From: Amaranthus tricolor
Lineage: Eukaryota > Streptophyta > Magnoliopsida > Caryophyllales > Amaranthaceae
DNA length: 64,000 nt
Direction: 5' to 3'
Assembly: GCF_026212465.1 (NCBI RefSeq)
Contig: NC_080062.1
Span: forward strand, 786,001-850,000
Each line of letters opens with the position of its first letter. Within the stretch, counting starts at the first letter, position 1. This document shows positions 57,176 through 64,000 of this stretch, one piece after another. The notes beneath the pieces were generated by a model. It saw only the letters and a list, made by a program, of their open reading frames with translations. It was not told where the DNA came from and ran no database searches. The translations under genes were made by a program, and so were the position numbers.

Positions 57176-58010
57176 ATATCATTAGGGGGACTCTTTATAT
57201 CCTCAATTTGATGTTCTAGTTAGACAAGTTAGCCATTATAGTGAGCTTTTCTGTCAGGTCGACCTTAAGATTTGAGAAGCTCGGAACAAAATATTAATTA
57301 TGTGTCTTTAATTACTAAATATAATACTATAAACCCCTAACTATTAAATATTAAAGTATTGTTTTTTGAATTTTTAGGATGGGGCCGGGGCACAAGCCCG
57401 TCTTGCCCATTATAGGGACGGCTCTACTTTGTGACAAAAGAAAGTAATGACACTAGGGCTAAGCAACAAAAGGTGACTTAAAAGTGATCGATCAAATTGA
57501 ATAGACGTCATTTCTAAATATCAAGAGTCAATATCAACGCTTAAATTTGACCAACTTTTTATTAATTTTCTATTTCATAATCTATAATGGCCCTCAAGTA
57601 AATAAGAACAATTTTCATTAAGTTATGTTGAATTTTCTTCTATGCTAAAAAACTGTTTTGTTTAATTGATTGATCATAATGCTTTATAAAAACTTAGGTT
57701 ATTTATTGCAAGATGGCAAACAACTTAATATAATTCGTGACTGTTTAGGTTCTGACAAAATTAATTAATTTAAAATTTATTAATATTAAATTTTATAACA
57801 TATCACAAATAAATATGAGTTATGACAGTTGAGTTAATTTCACACACAAATATTTTAAATTCGACCCAAGGCTACTAAATTTAATTAAAGGTTAAACATA
57901 AATAAATACATAAAGTATTAAATAATAGTCATTTATGATCATATTGCTTCATATTAATTAATATGACGCTGTTAACAAATAGTTTTTGATAAAAATGATT
58001 TGAACATGTC
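57176..58010. repeat. Kinase 3' flank, copy 3 of 3
   Basis: Homologous to 51675-52510 and 55083-55920; no gene. Confidence 0.7.
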
Positions 58011-58794
58011 ATTACAAAGCTTCTTCTCTAAGCAAAATGCATTTACAGAAAATAAAATTGAATAAAAGTCTTTTCTCATTTATATCGGTCTAATCATAAA
58101 CTTATTTTAAATTGAGCTAAATAGTCAATCAACTAAATTAGTTAACACATTCACTTTGGTACTCAAAATACTCACTTTAGTTGTTTAATATTTTAACACA
58201 TTATTTTTAATGTTAAAACTAACATTTTAAATATTAAAATACTCATTTTTTAAAAATTAAATAGTCGCTTTTAATACCATCTAATATGTGAGACCGTTTC
58301 ATACTAGGGTTGCTCTTGGGGGAGAGTGGCATCATTACTACGTGGGCTTGATATCATTTTCAAAAGAAACAAGTTAAACTTTATAATTGGGCCAAAATAT
58401 AGGTGCAGGGAACTCACTTTAACCCAAAAGGTTTAGCCTAATAAAAATGGTCTTATCATGAGATCATCGTGTAGCTGCATGGCTCTCCACCTCTCTAGTA
58501 TACCACTCCTTTTATGTTATATCAATCAATTTGCCACTTAATTTTTATGAACTTATAGTAGTTGTTAGAATATAAATTTTTGAGTAAAACAAAATCCTAA
58601 AACACTAAATTTAATTTTGATTTTAAAACGCTAAAAGTTATAATGTTCTGAAAATTGTCATATGTATTACTAAGCGCTGCTTAAACTGTTATTTTGCTAA
58701 AATTTTGTATTTATGTTCATATATGTAGAGTCTAATATCATTCACCCTCCATCTTATATCAATCAATTTGTCACATACATTCATTCACCCTCAA
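58011..58794 (+). other. Repeat-derived 5' flank of unit 5
   Basis: Homologous to intergenic repeats (55921-56690) almost up to the ATG: ATATCAATCAATTTGTCACA (58757-58776) occurs also near 56660 and 28370. The upstream region of units 1 and 2 is absent. Confidence 0.6.
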
Positions 58795-59597
58795 ATGCTC
58801 TCCACACTTATTTTCTACCTCTTTATTACAACTCTTGCAAATTCCATTACAATCCCATTTGAACAAGACCACATTCTCATCAACTTTGGCCTACCAAAAA
58901 ATTCTCCACAACTTATCGATAACCCCGGTGGTACATGGCAGAGCGATCAAGACTTCATCCTCACTTCGCTATCTGCCACCAGTAACTCCATTGCTTTTGC
59001 AGTGGAGGCTACAACTCCCTATAATATGGCCCGATTATTTCGTACCACGACAACATATTCCATACCTGTTACTACGTGGGGGCACAAACTAATCCGCCTC
59101 TACTTTCCACCCCTATCCATATCCTACGACATCATAGATACCAAATCATCTTTTCTTTCGCTCACAATTAATGGGTTTAATATTTTGCGCAACTTTAGCG
59201 CGTACGCTGTTATGGCCCACGCTAATGCGCACACCAACACCACCGCGCCGGTAACAGACGGTCTTGTAAGAGAGATTTACATCTCTTTAGACGAAGGAGA
59301 GGGGCAAAGGGCTATAAACCTAACTTTCTCACCAAGTAACCCGGATGGATTTGGGTTTATAAACGGGTTAGAGATTATATCTGTGCCGGATGGGTTGTAT
59401 GTTAACCGTTCGTCATCCAATATGGTTCCATATCTTGAGGGTGGGTTTCAAAATTATTTGAATAACCCGTTTAATTTTTCGGATTCAATAGCTATGGAAA
59501 ATATTATCCGGTTGAACGTTGGCGGGCCGACTGTGGATCCGAGTGAGGATTCCGGACTTCGCCGGACTTGGTTCGGCATAGACGATGACTACATGAG
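58795..59597 (+). CDS. Unit 5 exon 1
   Basis: Signal peptide and first malectin-like lobe. The ATG is the conserved one; no upstream in-frame ATG. Donor AG|GTAAGT. Confidence 0.8.
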
Positions 59598-61037
59598 GTA
59601 AGTTCAACAATATTTTTCAAATTTCCTGAATTTAATTTTAGACAATTGTCTTCTAATTTTCTTTGTTTCACCGATAAACTTAAACTATGTGGTGGATAGA
59701 TAATTTTGGGTCACCAGGAAGTAATTAATTTATTAGTGTCAAGTAAAAAAATAAATAGTATTTTTTTCTTACAAAGTTATAAATTACTTTCTTCGTTTCT
59801 TATAAAGTTTCCATAAGGAATGTAAATGAAAACAAGAAAATATAATATTTTCGATAATGAATATATTATTTTATCAAATAATAATTTTATTTAATGAAAA
59901 AAAGTATACACCATATATAATTATTAAAAAAATTGAAACAAAGTCATTGAAAAAATTATAAGAATCATAACTAATAAAAAAATATTTTTATAAAATTAAT
60001 GAGAAATATGTAAGGATCATAAGAAATATACAAATGTTAAAATGAAGTTAGTGGCTAGAAAATATGTGACAATTATAAGGATTATTATTAAAATATTAAA
60101 ATAAGATTGAAAAGGTTATTTTTATTTGAAATTTATGAAATAAAAATAAAAAATTCTTTAAGTAACAATAAAAATGCAATCTTCATAGCTCTATACTTAT
60201 GTGATAATATGCATTTTCAGTATTCAACCAAAAGAAAAAGAAAAAAACAATTTCTAAGAATTTTTTTAAGTTATTAATTTTTTAAGAAATTAAAAATTTT
60301 ATAGGAATTTAAGTATTTATTTGTTGACCAAACAAGCTCTTGGTAATATAATTGACCAATATGTCGATTATAGCAGTGACATCTTTGACTTGTGTGCAGA
60401 GTTTGAAAGTGTTTACTACATCACACACTAATATGTATATGTATACTTGTTTCTTCCTGTGTTTGCTAAGTTCAATGCGTTTATAAGATCTCAAATACAA
60501 TAATATGACCAATAATGTGTTTGCTAAGTTCACACACTAATATGTCGATTATAGCTCTTGGTAAGTATTTTATAAGATCGAGTTAAACATAATTAAAAAT
60601 ACAATAATATGATATTATATTGATATGTGTGGAGAGACGAATAAAATAAGATCTCAAATGGTTATATATTTTTCTCATATAATAATCGCAATATTTAACA
60701 TACTATAGAATAAAGAACAATGTAAAATTATTCTATAAAGCATAAAAAAAACGGAGGAAATATGCAATATAGAAGTATAATCACGTCTCTTCTCACTATA
60801 GGCTACAAGTGTGCATCATGCAATACAAGTCTTCTGTATATTTGAAGTATATAATCCCACTTTAAACGTTAGATGAATGAGATTCTAATTCTTAACATGA
60901 CCTTTTGAAGTCATATCAAGTACTCAATTTATCCAAAAGTTTAATTAGATGATTAAGTAATCATTTTAAACTGCAAATACAATTTTAAATTCGGAATAAT
61001 AGCACTATACTACTTTTATGTACTTATTTTATAATTA

Positions 61038-61133
<96 letters not shown>

Positions 61134-64000
61134 TTGATTATATTGAGTTGTACCTTAGCTTGTGTTGAACACATGTAACTTTGCTATTGTATTTGGTTTC
61201 ATTCGTCTCTTCTTTGCAGTGCTCTTTTTATTTGAGCGTCGCTTTGACTGTATCCCTCTTGCCCTGTCTTCAGATGGGGTGTAGGTATGATTTGTCGGTC
61301 ACGAACCCACAAACCCATTCCTAAGCGGAATCTATCGTATATGATGGTAAATTGATTAATTTTATTTTTATGTTGTACATGATCAGTTATGGTCTAAACT
61401 TCACAATATCCTACGACGATACTACAATCAATTATACGGTTGCAACACTATCGTATACGGCGCCAGAATTAGTGTACTTGACAATGAGGGAGATGGGACC
61501 ATATGTTGGAGAATTGAAGAAAAACCAAAATTTGACATGGTTGTTCGAGGTCGATGTTGGATTTAATTATCTTGTAAGGCTCCATTTTTGCGAGTTAGAT
61601 TCCACAATCAACAACAATGACCAAAGAAGTTTCGACGTTAGTATCAACAATCAAATGGGTGCACATGATATTGATGTTTTTGCGCTAACTGGTGGCATTT
61701 TCATTCCAATGTATCGAGATTTCGTTACGCTCTTTGAAGGTAGTGATACCATCATAGCTAGTGTCGAAACCAGAGGTCTTCTTTCAGTGACACTTACTCC
61801 CGACCCTACCACAACGTAAGTTAATCATTGTTTTTTATGGGTAAGAAATCGAGAATCCGGCCCCTGCATGAGGAGGCTAGGAGTCAAGCATTGATTTTCC
61901 CCTGGGTTAAAAATTGAACGTCTATCATAAGAATGAATGGAAAGACTTTTCTACAATACATTTGCATAGATTTTAACCAAGTCAAACTCACTGTCTTTGA
62001 CGGTGTTTTTTTAGTCTTCTAACCCAAAAAATTACATTTTTAGCCAATGTAGGTTTAAAATCGCTATTTAAGATAGCAATTTCACGAGAAGTTTAGTTTT
62101 CAACTGTTTTTACCTGAAGCCCATTTCTCTTTTTTTTTAAAAAAATAAAATTTTTTTTACTAATAATTAATCATTAGGGTAAAAGTCTTAAGCTAATGAT
62201 TAAGACCCCATGATATAATAAATAGGGTAAAAATCATTAGGGTAAAACAAAACAAATATTCATATAATAATTAATTAGCTAATAATTATTTTGATTAATA
62301 TAAGCAAGATATATTTCATAATAAATACAAATATATATATTTACTGTTGTATATATATATTCTTAACATAATATTTAAAAGTTGATGTTGTTTCATATTT
62401 AGTAAATTAGGATAAGGCTTTTTGTCACACTACAATAAATTTTTTATTTTTTAATTGTTTTAAATAAATAAAAAACAAATATTCAACTAATAAATAATCA
62501 GCTAATAATTATTTTTTAACTGTTGCTCTGTGTTTTTAGGTATGACGATGTCATTCTCAATGGATTGGAGATTTTCAAGTTGAGTTCTTCAAATGGTTCT
62601 CTTGCTGCACCAAATCCTACTCTCCCTTTACAAAGTAATAATCTTATTATTTGCCGTTTTAGACTTTGTCAACCTTTCTAATAATAAGATTTGATTGTAA
62701 TATGTTATGTGAGAAATTGTCTCTATTAGTTGCAAGTATATAATAAATGGAGGAAGTAGAATTCTAGCCACAAGCATAAGCATAATAAGTTGGAGCTCCA
62801 TCGACCACTGGTCTGATCACGCACTTACCTGCTTCAGGCATATCATGTATAGGTTCAAGCCATGTTTGATCTAGTACTAATAATTGATAGAATATATAAT
62901 GTACATATCTCGAGGCTTTAATATTAGTTTAAACTTTTGGCTGTAATTTCAAGATATATTATATATTTTATCAATTGATAAAATATTCAATAGAATATCC
63001 CAAGATTTTAGCTATTGATTTGGGTTAAGTATCCTATCATTAGTTCAGATAAGTTCCCATTAGAGTTAATTACCTAGATTGAATTTACTACTATAATAAA
63101 ATATTATTTTTGAGATTAGATTTACTACTTGGAAAATATCTATTTGCTACTGTGTTGATCACTTTTGTGATTTCGAAAACCCTGACATCATCCTGGCCCT
63201 TCTATGTATTTTGAAAAAATATATAACTGGATTGATTTATGTCTAAGTAGTGTAATGCTCTTGCGTCTTTTAAATTTGTTACATCATGATCTCCAATGTG
63301 ATGACATTTTGGCTAAAATATAATAAAATGCAAAGAACAGAGGAATGTTTAATGGTTATCATTTTCATCATTATTTCTTGCAAAAGTTTCACTAAACAAA
63401 TCTTGGTTGCACATTGTAGGACGTGAACACGGTCTAACCAAAATCATGATCATCTTCATCATACTTGGTAAATTCATCATTTTCTATCCATCTTTGCTCT
63501 ACTTAAGAAGTTTTAGATTTTCCTTTCAATTTTTGTTCACAATTAGTAACTGTGAATAGCTTAGTGTTAAAAACACCTGCTGCGTCCTTTTTTTGAACAA
63601 AGGAGACCTGGGATACAAACCCAAATCTAACATCATATCAGAGTTTGCGCATGTTAAAGTGTCCATTATTATTCATATGTATATCATTCAACATCAGAAA
63701 AAGAGAAACAGAATATGCAAATTAAGAAACTAGAAGAATAATTTCAACTACACTATAAATTATCGTAAACGTTCTTCGAACTTATAAGTAGATTACAAAA
63801 ATTCAATATTCTAAACAAAAATTTAAAAAAAGAACCCTAAAAAATTCTACCCAAATTAGAAACTAATTCAATTAAATTAAAAAAGTAAACTAATTTATAG
63901 AGAATTTGGACAATTAAAATTAGCCTTAGTTATAACTTGAAATTCGGGCCTCCCATTTTGAATGTTTCGCTTTCATTTAATATTATTTTCTATATTCCAG
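58795..64000 (+). CDS. Chimeric receptor-like kinase, unit 5 (exons 1-4; kinase exon beyond window)
   Basis: Exons 58795-59597, 61387-61815, 62540-62634 and 63420-63467, all open with GT-AG ends and the same phases as units 1 and 2 (458 codons so far). Signal peptide MLSTLIFYLFITTLANS, two malectin-like lobes, Pro/Asn linker, bridging exon REHGLTKIMIIFIIL. The window ends within intron 4, at the point matching about 5363 in unit 1, some 260 bp before the expected kinase acceptor. Ectodomain differences from units 1 and 2 concentrate near the N-terminus and around the FSAYAVMAHANAH segment. Whether a functional kinase exon follows cannot be seen. Confidence 0.72.
61042..61131. repeat. (TA)n plus (TTTA)n in intron 1 of unit 5
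   Basis: TA run of about 58 bp (the shortest of the intron 1 series) followed by seven TTTA units. Confidence 0.95.
61387..61815 (+). CDS. Unit 5 exon 2
   Basis: Second malectin-like lobe with LVRLHFCEL. Acceptor GATCAG, donor GTAAGT. Confidence 0.8.
62540..62634 (+). CDS. Unit 5 exon 3
   Basis: YDDVILNGLEIFKLSSSNGS and linker; same length (95 nt) and donor AAA|GTAATA as unit 1. Confidence 0.7.
63420..63467 (+). CDS. Unit 5 exon 4 (bridging TM exon)
   Basis: 48 nt, protein-identical to the unit 2 bridging exon; single TTGTAG acceptor. Confidence 0.7.

Overview
The window is AT-rich nuclear DNA of a flowering plant. It has multi-exon genes with GT-AG introns, plant receptor-like kinases, a Tekay-like Ty3/gypsy chromovirus, Stowaway-like MITEs, a LINE remnant and long (TA)n tracts. 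The fold-back repeats with GACGGTCTC ends would suit Caryophyllales, but the species cannot be established from the sequence alone.

The central feature is a tandem array of what I read as a chimeric receptor-like kinase. A CrRLK1L (FERONIA/MEDOS-type) malectin-like ectodomain on exons 1-3 is joined through a short bridging exon 4 to a transmembrane plus LRK10L-type (leaf-rust-10-like) non-RD kinase on exon 5. Unit 1 (218-6755, 836 aa) and unit 2 (19713-26273, 825 aa) are fully open with matching splice phases at all four junctions. Unit 5 (58795 to beyond the right edge) has exons 1-4 intact and its kinase exon lies outside the window. Unit 3 (46387-50887) and kinase-only unit 4 (53189-54295) are pseudogenes. 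Neither half alone makes the membrane anchor: the TM helix is completed only when exon 4 is spliced to exon 5.

Between the chimeric genes lie conventional CrRLK1L kinase exons, both dead: 12396-13959 has two nonsense codons, and 30984-33569 has stops, frameshifts and a lost DFG. The block of chimeric gene, 3' flank with an antisense CrRLK1L fragment, and CrRLK1L pseudogene is duplicated with a period of about 19.5 kb. A further 3.4 kb duplication (kinase exon plus solo LTR) made units 3 and 4.

Mobile DNA by region: a 2.35 kb solo LTR at 9135-11481; a MITE and a 1.2 kb tandem duplication at 14350-16774; a LINE 3' remnant at 19060-19320; a degenerate 9.03 kb Ty3/gypsy element at 34079-43108, nested in a MITE, with a perfect 5-bp target duplication; a captured fragment of the same LTR at 43780-44126; and 809-bp solo LTRs inserted in the kinase 3' ends at 50866-51674 and 54274-55082. 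Intron 1 of every malectin copy carries a (TA)n tract of different length.

All exon models are read by eye from splice sites, reading phase and comparison between copies. Expression was not tested.
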